Part shown: piece after piece, positions 42,414 to 53,735 of the stretch
Position numbering within the stretch: position 1 is the stretch's first letter
How the letters are laid out: every line of letters begins with the position of its first letter
NCBI RefSeq assembly: GCF_016765585.1
Contig: NZ_JAESWC010000001.1
Location: 372,001-436,000 of the forward strand
Direction: 5' to 3'
Length of the DNA: 64,000 nt
DNA from: Clostridium rhizosphaerae
Lineage (GTDB): Bacteria > Bacillota > Clostridia > Clostridiales > Clostridiaceae
Notes under the pieces: generated by a model
Seen by the model: only the letters and a program-made list of their open reading frames with translations
Told to the model about the DNA's origin: nothing
Databases searched by the model: none
Made by a program: the position numbers and the translations under genes

Positions 42414-43688
42414 CTAATTTCTAAGTTTAGGCAGTATCCTATAAATCTCTAATAGAATAATTGACAGACTTAGCCATACCATACCAAATTCAAAGCCCGC
42501 AGCAATGTCACTTGGATATTGTATATTGAAATAAACAAAACTTAATCCTACAAAAAAACAAAGAATAAAATATGCAACTGTTATAATAGTTTTTATCCAA
42601 GTTTTTTTGCTTTGTTTTATTATCAAATATACCATAAATCCATAAATTACTATAGAGATCAGAACTTCATTACTTGGGAAAGTATATATAATTCCTGATG
42701 GGCCTAATCTATGAAAAACATTCTTCAATAGAATGCCCAAACCTTCGGCACCCAGATAAGAAATTATTAAAAACCTTATTTCATATAATTTATTGCTTCC
42801 TTTAATGCTGATCCATAGCATTGTCAAAAGTATCACTACTAATAGTGCATAATTATTTGACAAACTATTAAAAATTCTCATGAAATACATCCAGCTTTCA
42901 TCAAAAATATGTGTAACTAAATACTTAATTACTTCATCAAATTGTCCAAATTCATTTGCTAGGTAATCTTGAATAATACCTATTACAAGAACCGAAAATA
43001 CTAAAAATGTGGCCGCTATTCCGGCAAATAATATTTTTATCTTTCCAAGAGAATTAAATATCCTTATGCTATTCTGTAGAGTACTTATAAGCCATTCGAG
43101 TATCTTTTGTTTATAATTTCTGTAAAAATAAATAATAATTATTATTGCAGCAGTTATCAATCCTGCTATCACTAGATACCTTGTCATTAAACTATGATAT
43201 TTCTCCCAGTTTGCCCCAAGAACCTTCCCCAAACTAATAAATGTAAAAGTCCATACTAATGCACCAGAGTAGGCATACACAGAAAACTTCCTATATGATA
43301 TATTTGTGATACCTGAAAAATACCCGGTAACATGCCTTACTCCTGGAATGAAATATGCTATAATTAATAACTTACTACCATAACTTTGAAACCATATTGA
43401 AATCTTTTCAATTCTTTTTTTATCTAAATGAACAAAATGTCCATATTTCTCAAAAAAACCTACGCCCAGTATTTTTCCAATAAGATACGATATAGTAATA
43501 CCCGTTATTGCTCCAGAAGCGGCAACCAAAATACTAACTGTCCAATTCATTTTATTAGTATAAACAATATAGCCGCAATATGTCATTAATGCTTCTCCAG
43601 GCAAAGGGAAAGCTATAAGTTCCAATGTTAAACTGATTAATAATACCAAATATCCGTAATGATTAAATAAATCTATAATTAAATTCAT
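42414..43688 (-). CDS. DedA-family protein fused to a degenerate PAP2 domain
   Basis: This 424-residue membrane protein has two parts. Residues 1-190 are a DedA/VTT domain (FPLPGEALMTYCGYIV; YFIPGVRHVTGYFSGI), a family implicated in flipping undecaprenyl phosphate. Residues 210-420 have a PAP2 layout, but the active-site histidines are gone: KNVFHRLGP and FPSNEVLI stand for PSGH, and YPSDIAAGF for HxxxD. Phosphatase activity is therefore doubtful. The ATG at 43688 has GGAAGTG upstream. It lies leftward next to a PAP2 phosphatase with intact motifs, suggesting joint work in lipid-carrier recycling. Confidence 0.82.
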   Translation of the reverse strand: MNLIIDLFNHYGYLVLLISLTLELIAFPLPGEALMTYCGYIVYTNKMNWTVSILVAASGAITGITISYLIGKILGVGFFEKYGHFVHLDKKRIEKISIWFQSYGSKLLIIAYFIPGVRHVTGYFSGITNISYRKFSVYAYSGALVWTFTFISLGKVLGANWEKYHSLMTRYLVIAGLITAAIIIIIYFYRNYKQKILEWLISTLQNSIRIFNSLGKIKILFAGIAATFLVFSVLVIGIIQDYLANEFGQFDEVIKYLVTHIFDESWMYFMRIFNSLSNNYALLVVILLTMLWISIKGSNKLYEIRFLIISYLGAEGLGILLKNVFHRLGPSGIIYTFPSNEVLISIVIYGFMVYLIIKQSKKTWIKTIITVAYFILCFFVGLSFVYFNIQYPSDIAAGFEFGMVWLSLSIILLEIYRILPKLRN

Positions 43689-43970
43689 ATTACACACTTC
43701 CATAGTTCTAATTTATTCAAAGTATGGCTTTCCTCTTTATTATTACCCTATTTAATTAAATCAATTTATTACCGTTCTCCAAACTAATCCGATACCCCAA
43801 ATCATAAAAACAAATAAATTAAACATGTACTATATTATTGGATTATTTATAATTAAAATTTGCTTCTTCATTTTCTATTATAAGTATTCAAAATTAAAAT
43901 TTGATTAGAAATTCTTAGAGAAATAATAAAAACTTCACAAATAGCACTTAAAACAAATATACTTGCAAAT

Positions 43971-44020
43971 AAAGCAAGCTGGTTAAGACGATTACCTAAT
44001 ATCTCTAACCAGCTTGCTTT
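43971..44020 (-). terminator. Terminator of PAP2/OB-protein operon
   Basis: AAAGCAAGCTGGTTA and TAACCAGCTTGCTTT form a 15-bp stem downstream of the 44034 gene, with T-rich sequence on the minus strand. Confidence 0.8.
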
Positions 44021-44033
44021 ACTATTAAAATCT

Positions 44034-44435
44034 CTAACCTTTTCTTGAATTACGCTCACCTTTGCCCTTAAAACCATGTCTGCCATTCTCACGGAAATTT
44101 CCTTTTCCATCTGCATTTGAAATATTTCTATCTCTCACACTTATGATATCTCCGGAAAGGTTCTTCATTATTTTTATTCTGTCACCAACTTGTACTGTAC
44201 CTAGCGAAGCCTGAAAATTAGCAATATCTACTGTTTTGGTAGAAAGGAAATTGGCTACTGTAATCCTGCTGCCCTCCACCTTATTAACGGTACCCTCCAC
44301 CTCAAAAATTAGCGAAAATCCAATTCTTAGAGCTGCTGCCAGTACTAATATTACTATTGCACCTATGACTGTTTTCTTGTTAAAAACCTTCTTTAGTTTT
44401 TCGCTTTTTAAAAAAGCATTGATTTTTTCTTTCAT
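44034..44435 (-). CDS. Membrane-anchored small protein with beta-rich extracytoplasmic domain
   Basis: This 133-residue protein has a basic cytoplasmic N-terminus (residues 1-22), one membrane helix (about 23-44, VIGAIVILVLAAALRIGFSL) and an outside domain. The domain (VEGTVNKVEGSRITVANFLS; TVQVGDRIKIM) looks like an OB-like or SH3-like beta barrel. It ends in a Gly/Lys/Arg-rich tail (RHGFKGKGERNSRKG). I know no family function. It follows the PAP2 phosphatase by 20 nt, so a cell-envelope role is likely. GGGGATATGTATA precedes the ATG. Confidence 0.65.
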   Translation of the reverse strand: MKEKINAFLKSEKLKKVFNKKTVIGAIVILVLAAALRIGFSLIFEVEGTVNKVEGSRITVANFLSTKTVDIANFQASLGTVQVGDRIKIMKNLSGDIISVRDRNISNADGKGNFRENGRHGFKGKGERNSRKG

Positions 44436-44455
44436 TATACATATCCCCTTTCAAT

Positions 44456-45028
44456 TTATTTCTCAATTCCTAATCTAGCCGAAGCCTTTTCTTCAACGGC
44501 CTCATATATACTCTCAATCTTGGCTCTTAACTTAAGGTTATATATATAATTGGTTAGAGCAACAATTGCATATGCACCAATGACATCTAAAGGATAATGA
44601 TTGCCAACATATACTCTTGAAAAGCCAACTATGAGAGAAAGTATGGTTAAGATTATGTTTAATGCTTTTTTATTAATTTTAAGTCCTAAGGCTATACTCA
44701 TTGTTCCTGTAGCATGATCACTTGGAAAGGAAGCATCTGAAGTGTGCGGTACCAATAGGTTCACTTTGTTATGAACAAATGGTCTATCCACGTAATATAT
44801 ACTTCCAATAAGAAAGCTTAGGATTAAATTGATAATCGTAAAAATAAAAGTGCTAAAAGCAGCTTTTCTGTATTCTGAATTCTTCTGCAAAATACCAAGT
44901 AAATAAACTACTGCAACTATCATCATAAATACGTAAGGTACATACTTTGAAAATACTACCATTATGCTATCTATCAAAGTATTTTTATATGCAAGGTTGT
45001 TTATTAATCTAAAAAGCTCCATATTCAT
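44456..45028 (-). CDS. PAP2-family phosphatase (undecaprenyl-pyrophosphatase-like)
   Basis: This 190-residue protein has about five membrane helices and intact PAP2 motifs: IGSIYYVDRPF, FPSDHATGTMSIALG and FSRVYVGNHYPLDVIGAYAI (catalytic His). It would dephosphorylate a lipid such as undecaprenyl pyrophosphate outside the membrane, as BcrC does, with bacitracin tolerance as a possible result. AGGAGGATTTCGAG precedes the ATG. A terminator separates it from the sensor kinase upstream, but the two-component system on the same strand may control it. Confidence 0.88.
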   Translation of the reverse strand: MNMELFRLINNLAYKNTLIDSIMVVFSKYVPYVFMMIVAVVYLLGILQKNSEYRKAAFSTFIFTIINLILSFLIGSIYYVDRPFVHNKVNLLVPHTSDASFPSDHATGTMSIALGLKINKKALNIILTILSLIVGFSRVYVGNHYPLDVIGAYAIVALTNYIYNLKLRAKIESIYEAVEEKASARLGIEK

Positions 45029-45213
45029 CTCGAAATCCTCCTATAATATATTGCTAAAAAGTACTGCCACATTTGTAATAAACCTGCATCGAAGTAATGT
45101 ATATTAGTTACTATGTTCATTATCCATCACCAAGATTAAAATCAAATTAAATTAACATAATATCTTTTGCGAATTATTTTTTATATTTAAATAAAATGCC
45201 TGCTTTAAAAATA

Positions 45214-45253
45214 AAAAAAGATGCCTCATAATGTGTTGTGAGACATCTTTTTT
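45214..45253 (-). terminator. Terminator of two-component operon
   Basis: AAAAAAGATGcCTCA pairs with TGAGaCATCTTTTTT, with T-run on the minus strand. Confidence 0.85.
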
Positions 45254-45260
45254 GTTACTT

Positions 45261-46670
45261 TTACAGCTTAAAGGTTACCGTAATTTTTGTCCATTTTCCT
45301 TCTTGGCTTTCCACGTCAATGGTTCCCTGATGCATGTTAACTATCCACTTTGCGATAGATAACCCAATACCAGTGCCCCCTAGTTCTTTAGATCTTGATT
45401 TATCAACAGTATAGAATCTATCAAATATTTTTTCTATTTCATCTTTAGGAATTCCAATACCATTATCTCTTACAGATATTTTAACTTCCTTGCCATTTGC
45501 CTCAGAGCTTATATCAATTGTTCCTTCCTCGGGAGTAAATTTCAAGCTGTTTTCAATAAATATTCTAAGCAACTGCTTTATCATCTTATAGTCAGCCAGA
45601 ATCTTAACCTTGACATTACTGCTGTTTGTTATTTTATGACTTTCTTCAATAAGCATGCTTTCTTTTACAACTTCATCTATAAGCTCATTTAGATAGAATT
45701 CTTTCTTCTCAACTACTTTTTGGCCGCTCTCCCCCTTAGCAAGGAAAAGCAGTTTTTCAATGAGATTAGCCATATTTCCAGCCTCTAATTTAATACCATA
45801 GATTGATTTTTCAAGAGCAGTCCTGTCATCCTTTCCCCATCTATCCAATAAATTAGCATAGCCTTGAATAACAGCTATTGGGGTTCTTAGCTCATGAGAA
45901 GCATCTGACACAAACTGTGTTTGCCTGTTAAAGGCATCCTGAAGTCTGTCTATCATTTTGTTAAAGGTATTTGCAAGCACTTTAAGCTCATCATCAGGCC
46001 CCTTTACCTCTATTCTTTCCTTTAAATTGTTTATACTAATGTTTTCTGCAGTTTTAGTTATATAGTCTATAGGCTTTAACATCCTTTTACCAACCATATA
46101 GCCAAGTATAATTGCTGCTATAATGCCGATAAAATCAGCCACAGCCATAACAGCAAACAGTATTTTCATAAAATCATACTCATTGTGCATGTCCTTCACT
46201 ATCTGCATAAGAACTGTGCCAAAACTCTTGTTTTGCACTTGAACATTTTTGTAAACCAAATGTCTTTCTTTATCTTCCTGGTGCCTTGCATTATTTTTTA
46301 GTTTTTTTCCATTGTCATTAGGCAGTTTAAACCTATTGTCAAATCCTGATGTTGAGTTTAATATCTTTCCATACTCATCGACTATCCTTATAGATATACT
46401 TTCTCTAGGAGGAACATCAGAAAAAAGCTCTTTACTTTCCAAATCTGCCTGCCCATTTTGGGATGAGAGCTTATTAGACATTATTGTCTGCATATCTTCA
46501 ATCTGTTTATTTGCCTGGTTGTAAAGATAGTATTTTACCCCAAACAAAATTGATGCGTTTAATAAAAGCAGGACCAAAGAAAACATAACTGCATATATTA
46601 CTGTCAGCTTTATAGAAATTCTTGTACTTTTAATACTTTTCAATATACCTTTAATTTTCTTCAATGACAT
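45261..46670 (-). CDS. Sensor histidine kinase (OmpR-partner type)
   Basis: This 469-residue membrane kinase has TM1 at about 22-46, an extracytoplasmic sensor of about 120 residues and TM2 at about 168-190. HAMP follows (KPIDYITKTAENISINNLKE), then HisKA with His259 in FVSDASHELRTPIAVIQG. The HATPase has N box IENSLKFTPEEG and G boxes VRDNGIGIPKDEI and GGTGIGLSIAKWI. The sensor domain is Lys/Asn-rich and of unknown ligand. Its start overlaps the regulator gene by 20 nt. Envelope-stress sensing is inferred from the neighbouring PAP2 and DedA genes. Confidence 0.93.
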   Translation of the reverse strand: MSLKKIKGILKSIKSTRISIKLTVIYAVMFSLVLLLLNASILFGVKYYLYNQANKQIEDMQTIMSNKLSSQNGQADLESKELFSDVPPRESISIRIVDEYGKILNSTSGFDNRFKLPNDNGKKLKNNARHQEDKERHLVYKNVQVQNKSFGTVLMQIVKDMHNEYDFMKILFAVMAVADFIGIIAAIILGYMVGKRMLKPIDYITKTAENISINNLKERIEVKGPDDELKVLANTFNKMIDRLQDAFNRQTQFVSDASHELRTPIAVIQGYANLLDRWGKDDRTALEKSIYGIKLEAGNMANLIEKLLFLAKGESGQKVVEKKEFYLNELIDEVVKESMLIEESHKITNSSNVKVKILADYKMIKQLLRIFIENSLKFTPEEGTIDISSEANGKEVKISVRDNGIGIPKDEIEKIFDRFYTVDKSRSKELGGTGIGLSIAKWIVNMHQGTIDVESQEGKWTKITVTFKL

Positions 46671-47331
46671 ATCCTACACCTCTAACGGTAGTAATAAGCT
46701 TATCTTCAAAATCATCGTCGATCTTGCTTCTTAAATACCGAATAAATACATCAACATTTTTAGTATCGCCTATAAAATCATATCCCCAAACCTTTTCTAT
46801 AACCTTCTCTCTTGTCAGCACTATATTTTTATTTATTAGAAAGAGTTCAAGAATATCATACTCCTTTTTTGTGAGTTCAATTTCTCTGCCTGCTCTCCAT
46901 ACCTTATGCGTTTTATTATCCATAACAACATCCCTGACTTTTATTACATCCTTGTCATCTTTTACAGACTTGTTTCTTTCATATACGCGTATTCTTGCAA
47001 GCAGCTCCTCTATTGCAAAGGGCTTTGTCAAATAATCATTCGCACCTGCATCCAGACCCAAAACCTTATCATTTATTTCACCTTTTGCTGTAAGCATTAT
47101 AATAGGTACATCGGAAAACTCCCTTATTCTTTTACATACTTCTACTCCATTTAAACTTGGTATCATTATATCAAGCAGTATTAATTTATATTCTGTGATT
47201 TCTGCTTTTCGAAGCGCTCCCATTCCATCATATGCGATATCTACCTCATAGCCTTCATGCGTAAGCTCCATCTCTATAACCATTGACATCTGTACTTCAT
47301 CTTCCACTAAAAGAATTTTAAAGCCCCTCAA
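46651..47331 (-). CDS. OmpR/PhoB-family response regulator
   Basis: This is a 226-residue protein. The receiver domain (4-118) has VEDE at its start, the phosphorylated Asp54 in LILLDIMIPSL and Lys in LTKPF. A winged-helix domain (about 130-224) ends KNVDVFIRYLRSKIDDD and TVRGVGYVIEEN. The best start is TTG at 47331 with GGAGGTGGAAAC upstream; this is rare but fits the receiver's first strand (GFKILLVED). It overlaps the kinase gene. The pair may control envelope genes downstream. Confidence 0.93.
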   Translation of the reverse strand: MRGFKILLVEDEVQMSMVIEMELTHEGYEVDIAYDGMGALRKAEITEYKLILLDIMIPSLNGVEVCKRIREFSDVPIIMLTAKGEINDKVLGLDAGANDYLTKPFAIEELLARIRVYERNKSVKDDKDVIKVRDVVMDNKTHKVWRAGREIELTKKEYDILELFLINKNIVLTREKVIEKVWGYDFIGDTKNVDVFIRYLRSKIDDDFEDKLITTVRGVGYVIEEN

Positions 47332-47491
47332 GTTTCCACCTCCATATGAAAATAGTGAGCCTTTGCCCACTATAAACTACTATATAATATCTTCCAATAA
47401 CTTTAAATATATTACCTGTTTTTATTATATTATATTATCCAGTATTAAGGTTAAAATCTGATTAAATGATATCTTGATTCAGAGATTTCTT

Positions 47492-47518
47492 GATAAGAAG
47501 ATATCTTCTTATCGCGAT
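47492..47518. repeat. Dispersed palindrome, rearranged copy 3
   Basis: GATAAGAAGAT followed by its exact complement ATCTTCTTATC makes a 22-bp palindrome, then GCGAT follows. It shares its sequence with 9467-9504 and 30018-30061, with the inner and outer parts in swapped order. Confidence 0.7.
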
Positions 47519-47540
47519 GGTAATAAGACATCCTGACAAA

Positions 47541-47575
47541 AACTTCCCTCAAACTAAATCAGTCTGAGGGAAGTT
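47541..47575 (-). terminator. Hairpin terminator
   Basis: AACTTCCCTCA pairs with TGAGGGAAGTT. On the minus strand TTTTTG follows, after the 47628 remnant. Confidence 0.7.
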
Positions 47576-47627
47576 GAAAATAATAACTTGGTATATAATT
47601 CAGTTCGAGGTGAAATAAATGAAAAAG

Positions 47628-47909
47628 TCAGTTGAAATTTTTATCAGAAGTATATGAAAGGTATATTATAGTAAATGAGCGCTTTTTACAGCAATCCTTT
47701 AAAAACCCTCTTAATTTCTTTAAGCCTTCAACCATGCTAAATACACTAATAAGTTCTCCTAGCTGCTCTACTTCTTCATCAGTTAAATATGTCATCCCAT
47801 AATTTAACTGTCTCATATCATCATTATTATTTTGATACATTGCTTCAACATAATCCTCATACAAGGCTGTTATCAGGTTTTCACCAACTTGCTTGTATTC
47901 AGTCGTTCT
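47628..47909 (-). pseudogene. Truncated protein gene, C-terminal part only
   Basis: The open frame (RTTEYKQVGENLITALYEDY; MRQLNYGMTYLTDEEVEQLG; FSMVEGLKKLRGFLKDCCKK) runs up to a stop at 47910 with no ATG and no ribosome site. The sequence is coherent and acidic-helical, resembling the tail of a phage-type or sporulation-linked helix-turn-helix regulator, though I am not certain. Loss of the N-terminus implies a relic; TTG at 47864 is the only candidate start. Confidence 0.45.
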
Positions 47910-48051
47910 TTAAAATATGAGAATAAAAAAAGAATAGATTTCTCTATTCCATGGTTATTAACCTATTTTGTCTCTATCCTTGCAACGCTCTCCACATTGT
48001 TTTGATAGAATAATGATACTGTTACGTGGAATTACCATTTAACATAAAGGC

Positions 48052-48080
48052 ACACCCCCTAAGATTAAGGAGGTGTTTTG
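48052..48080 (+). terminator. Hairpin near rph 3' end
   Basis: ACACCCCCT pairs with AGGAGGTGT with one mismatch, and TTTTG follows on the plus strand. It lies 60 nt past the rifamycin phosphotransferase stop. Confidence 0.45.
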
Positions 48081-48140
48081 AAATTTACTTTTATACTTTC
48101 TGTTTTATAATTAATTTAAGAAATGCATTGGAAAATTAAA

Positions 48141-50840
<2,700 letters not shown>

Positions 50841-50937
50841 TTATAAGCCTGTAATTTAAAAATTATATATGATATAATAATAGTGGGGGAGATTATATTC
50901 TCAGATAGTTGAAATCTAATAACTTCTTTATATAAAC

Positions 50938-50981
50938 AAAAGGTCAGCCAATGCTTATACATATTATTGGCTGACCTTTTC
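50938..50981. terminator. Terminator between DUF2935 gene and rph
   Basis: AAAGGTCAGCCAAT pairs with ATTGGCTGACCTTT, with T-runs on both strands. Confidence 0.85.
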
Positions 50982-51079
50982 AATATACTTAATTTTTATG
51001 TTAAACTTCTATCATTGATAACGAGCTGTATTATCAGCATTTAATTCCCTGATTAAAGTTATCTATTTTTTAATTATAT

Positions 51080-52012
51080 TTATTCTACCTTGCCTTTTTT
51101 AAAATCCTTCAGCATTCTTATATAATGATTTGCCTCTCTGACCACATGGTCTCCCAAAAGCGGGAATGCAATGGACCTAATTTGACACTGTATTAATCCT
51201 TCAGTACCCTGCCTCTTAAAATTACGAATATCTACAGTATTCTTAAGGCTCCTATCTGTTACCTCTGGTAGCAACCCCATATCCTTGGACAGATTTTTTG
51301 CTTCAAGAGTAAGTTCATCAAACTTCTTTCCAAAGTCATTAGCAGTATCAAACAATTTCTCTTCAGTAGGATCTAATAGTCCTCTTATAAACTTAGAGTG
51401 TTCAGCCATAATTCTGTTCCAGAAAGTTTCCTGATAGGCAGCCTCTCTTGCTATATCAAATTCTTCTCTTTTTTGAAGCATAGTAAGCATTCTTAAATAG
51501 AATTTAGCTTCTCTTAAAATATGATCAATAAGCAGCGGATAATTTGTTGTAAACATTCTGCAGGATAAAACATTTTGAAGAAGATTGCTTTTAAAGCCTG
51601 CTATCTGCTGTGCAGCTCTAATAGCTCTGTTATTTAAATCTTCTACCATCCTTACTGTATTCATAGTAATATTACCTGGACTGCTTTCTGCAAGAGCTGC
51701 CTCCATTCTAGTTATGTTTGGATCAATTTTTATGTTAGTATAAAATTGCGTTTCTCTTTCTGCAGCTAAAGTCAAATCTGTCACTAATTCACCTGAATTT
51801 GCAACTTCCGGACTGATTATCCCATCTGACATATTAATAGTTTCTACAAGCAGCTGACTGAATATATTCTTTAGCATTTCAGATTGTTCAATAAACTGCT
51901 GGTCTCTAGGAGTAAAGCCTGCCTCTAAGAAAATAGAGTGCTCTTTAGCTATTCTCATAAAGAATAAGTTTAGTTCCAAGGATTGTCTTACAAATTCATT
52001 GTTTGATAACAT
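51080..52012 (-). CDS. DUF2935 family protein
   Basis: This 310-residue protein is made of two similar helical bundles, each holding a characteristic Glu/His pattern: LNLFFMRIAKEHSIFLEAGF with LIDHILREAKFYLRMLTMLQ, and ETFWNRIMAEHSKFIRGLLD with LLGDHVVREANHYIRMLKDF. This is the DUF2935 family, typical of spore-forming Firmicutes. The EH and HxxxE residues suggest metal binding. Function is unknown, possibly in sporulation. GGGGGTTTGGG precedes the ATG. It is monocistronic, with terminators on both sides. Confidence 0.87.
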   Translation of the reverse strand: MLSNNEFVRQSLELNLFFMRIAKEHSIFLEAGFTPRDQQFIEQSEMLKNIFSQLLVETINMSDGIISPEVANSGELVTDLTLAAERETQFYTNIKIDPNITRMEAALAESSPGNITMNTVRMVEDLNNRAIRAAQQIAGFKSNLLQNVLSCRMFTTNYPLLIDHILREAKFYLRMLTMLQKREEFDIAREAAYQETFWNRIMAEHSKFIRGLLDPTEEKLFDTANDFGKKFDELTLEAKNLSKDMGLLPEVTDRSLKNTVDIRNFKRQGTEGLIQCQIRSIAFPLLGDHVVREANHYIRMLKDFKKGKVE

Positions 52013-52153
52013 CCCAAACCCCCAAATATTTAAATATCATAATATAATATGACTGCGCAGAATATTATATTACTGTAATATGATCTAAAACTCCGATATT
52101 TTTCTTATTACAAGTTCTATACAATCTAATCTAATATTGTTAGCCGCAAATAA

Positions 52154-52196
52154 AAACAGGCTAACCACAATAAGCAACTATGGTCAGCCTGTTTTC
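52154..52196 (-). terminator. Terminator of the T-box-controlled operon
   Basis: AAACAGGCTaACCA pairs with TGGTcAGCCTGTTT, followed by T-rich sequence on the minus strand. Confidence 0.85.
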
Positions 52197-52200
52197 TAAT

Positions 52201-52941
52201 TTAATCTATCATGCTTAAAAACTGTTTCAATCGTTCATTATTAGTATTCTCAAAAACTTGCTCAGGGGTACCTTCTTCAACAATTACTCCTTGATCCATA
52301 AAAATTACTCTATGAGCAGCTTCCTTTGCAAAACTCATCTTATGTGTAACTACCACCATTGTCATTCCCTCATTGGAGAGATCTTTCATTACTTTTATAA
52401 CCTCAGCTGCCAGTTCTGGATCTAAGGCTGAAGTAGGTTCATCAAAAAGCAATACTTCAGGTTCCATTGCCATAGCACGTGCTATAGCAACTCTTTGCTG
52501 CTGACCTCCTGAGAGCTCATGAGGATAGCTGTCTTTTTTATTTGAGAGGCCAACTTTTTCAAGCAGTGCCACTGCTTTGCCATATGCCTCCTGCTTTGAT
52601 CTTTTTAAAACTGTAATCTGACCTTCAATAATATTTTCTAATGCGGTTTTGTGCGGGAAAAGATGAAAACCCTGAAACACCATTCCAGTGTTCTTTCTTA
52701 AAGCAATAATATCTGTTTGCTTTAATTTTGATTTTCCATCAATATTCAATTCATTCTGTCCTATCTTTATGGTTCCGCAGTCAGGAGTTTCAAGCAGGTT
52801 CATGCATCTTAAAAGAGTTGTCTTGCCTGAACCTGAAGGCCCTATTATAACTGTAGTTTCCCCTTTTGCCACTTCTAAATCAATATTCTTTAATATAGTA
52901 TTTTCTCCAAAGCTTTTATATAAACCTTTAACTGATATCAC
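52201..52941 (-). CDS. Amino-acid ABC transporter ATP-binding protein
   Basis: This 246-residue ATPase has Walker [20 protein letters not shown]-loop [12 protein letters not shown], signature [16 protein letters not shown], Walker [14 protein letters not shown] and switch His VVTHKMSF. It belongs to the polar amino-acid (PAAT, GlnQ/ArtP/TcyC) group. It powers import through the permease upstream. The start is GTG at 52941, with AAGGAGG eight nucleotides before it. That site is the 3' end of structured repeat copy B. Cystine, cysteine or methionine is the likely solute, given the lyase in the operon. Confidence 0.93.
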   Translation of the reverse strand: MISVKGLYKSFGENTILKNIDLEVAKGETTVIIGPSGSGKTTLLRCMNLLETPDCGTIKIGQNELNIDGKSKLKQTDIIALRKNTGMVFQGFHLFPHKTALENIIEGQITVLKRSKQEAYGKAVALLEKVGLSNKKDSYPHELSGGQQQRVAIARAMAMEPEVLLFDEPTSALDPELAAEVIKVMKDLSNEGMTMVVVTHKMSFAKEAAHRVIFMDQGVIVEEGTPEQVFENTNNERLKQFLSMID

Positions 52942-52949
52942 TTCTTTTT

Positions 52950-53039
52950 CCTCCTTTTGTAGGAAACACTGGGTAGTTTAAGCATGCTAGTTTCCACTCG
53001 CAAACTACCCGTAACAGTCCATTTAGGACTGTTACCTCC
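52950..53039 (-). repeat. Structured intra-operon repeat, copy B
   Basis: Read on the minus strand, GGAGG follows directly on the permease TAG. Next are hairpin TAACAGTCC-TAAAT-GGACTGTTA, the arm GGGTAGTTT, GCGAGTGGAAAC and the arm AAACTACCC, then AGTGTTTCCTAC and AAGGAGG before the ATPase GTG. The architecture matches copies A and C with different stems. GGAGG at both ends suggests duplication of a ribosome site. Confidence 0.9.
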
Positions 53040-53723
53040 CTATCTAGCTACAAATCTATCAAGCTTTTTTTCTACTCTGCCTTGTACAGCACTTAAAATT
53101 GTACAGAATATCAAGTATATAAATGCTACTTCAACGTACAATAAAAGCGGTTCATAGGTGGCCGCTGTAACTCTTTGCGCCACTTGAAACATTTCTGTAA
53201 GTGTAATTGAGGCTGCGAGAGAAGTATCCTTTATAAGACTTATAAAGGAATTAAAAAGCGGAGGTATTGATACCCTGGCAGCCTGAGGTAGAACAATTCT
53301 TTTTAATGTTTGAGTATGCGTCATACCAATAGAAGAAGCTGCCTCCCACTGTCCCTTTGGTATTGATAGTATTGCAGCTCTTATAACTTCTGAGCTGTAT
53401 GCCCCTACATTTATTGTAAAGCCTATAATTGCTGCAGGCAGTGGATCTAGAATTATATTAACTTTGGCCAAGCCGTAAAAAATAATAAACAACTGTACTA
53501 ATAGTGGAGTTCCCCTTATTATCCATACATAAAATTTAGCAAGTGAAATAAGAGGTTTAACCTTTGATATCCTTGCAAGTGCAGTCATTAGACCAACAAC
53601 CAGGCCTAGTGCAAAGGAAATCAACGCTACTGGAACAGTAAAGGCAATGCCAGCCTTAAGCATTGGCCAAAAGGAGTCCAATGCTATTTGTATTAGTCTT
53701 AAAGTTCTATCATCAAAATTCAT
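53040..53723 (-). CDS. Amino-acid ABC transporter permease
   Basis: This 227-residue PAAT-family permease has about five membrane helices. The EAA loop is PKGQWEAASSIGMTHTQTLK, then RIVLPQAARVSIPPL (about 127-162). YVWIIRGTPLLVQLFIIFYG is a family hallmark. It lies 12 nt after the binding-protein gene. It probably homodimerises and takes up cystine, cysteine or methionine with the downstream ATPase. GGTGATAAT precedes the ATG. Confidence 0.93.
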   Translation of the reverse strand: MNFDDRTLRLIQIALDSFWPMLKAGIAFTVPVALISFALGLVVGLMTALARISKVKPLISLAKFYVWIIRGTPLLVQLFIIFYGLAKVNIILDPLPAAIIGFTINVGAYSSEVIRAAILSIPKGQWEAASSIGMTHTQTLKRIVLPQAARVSIPPLFNSFISLIKDTSLAASITLTEMFQVAQRVTAATYEPLLLYVEVAFIYLIFCTILSAVQGRVEKKLDRFVAR

Positions 53724-53735
53724 ATTATCACCACA

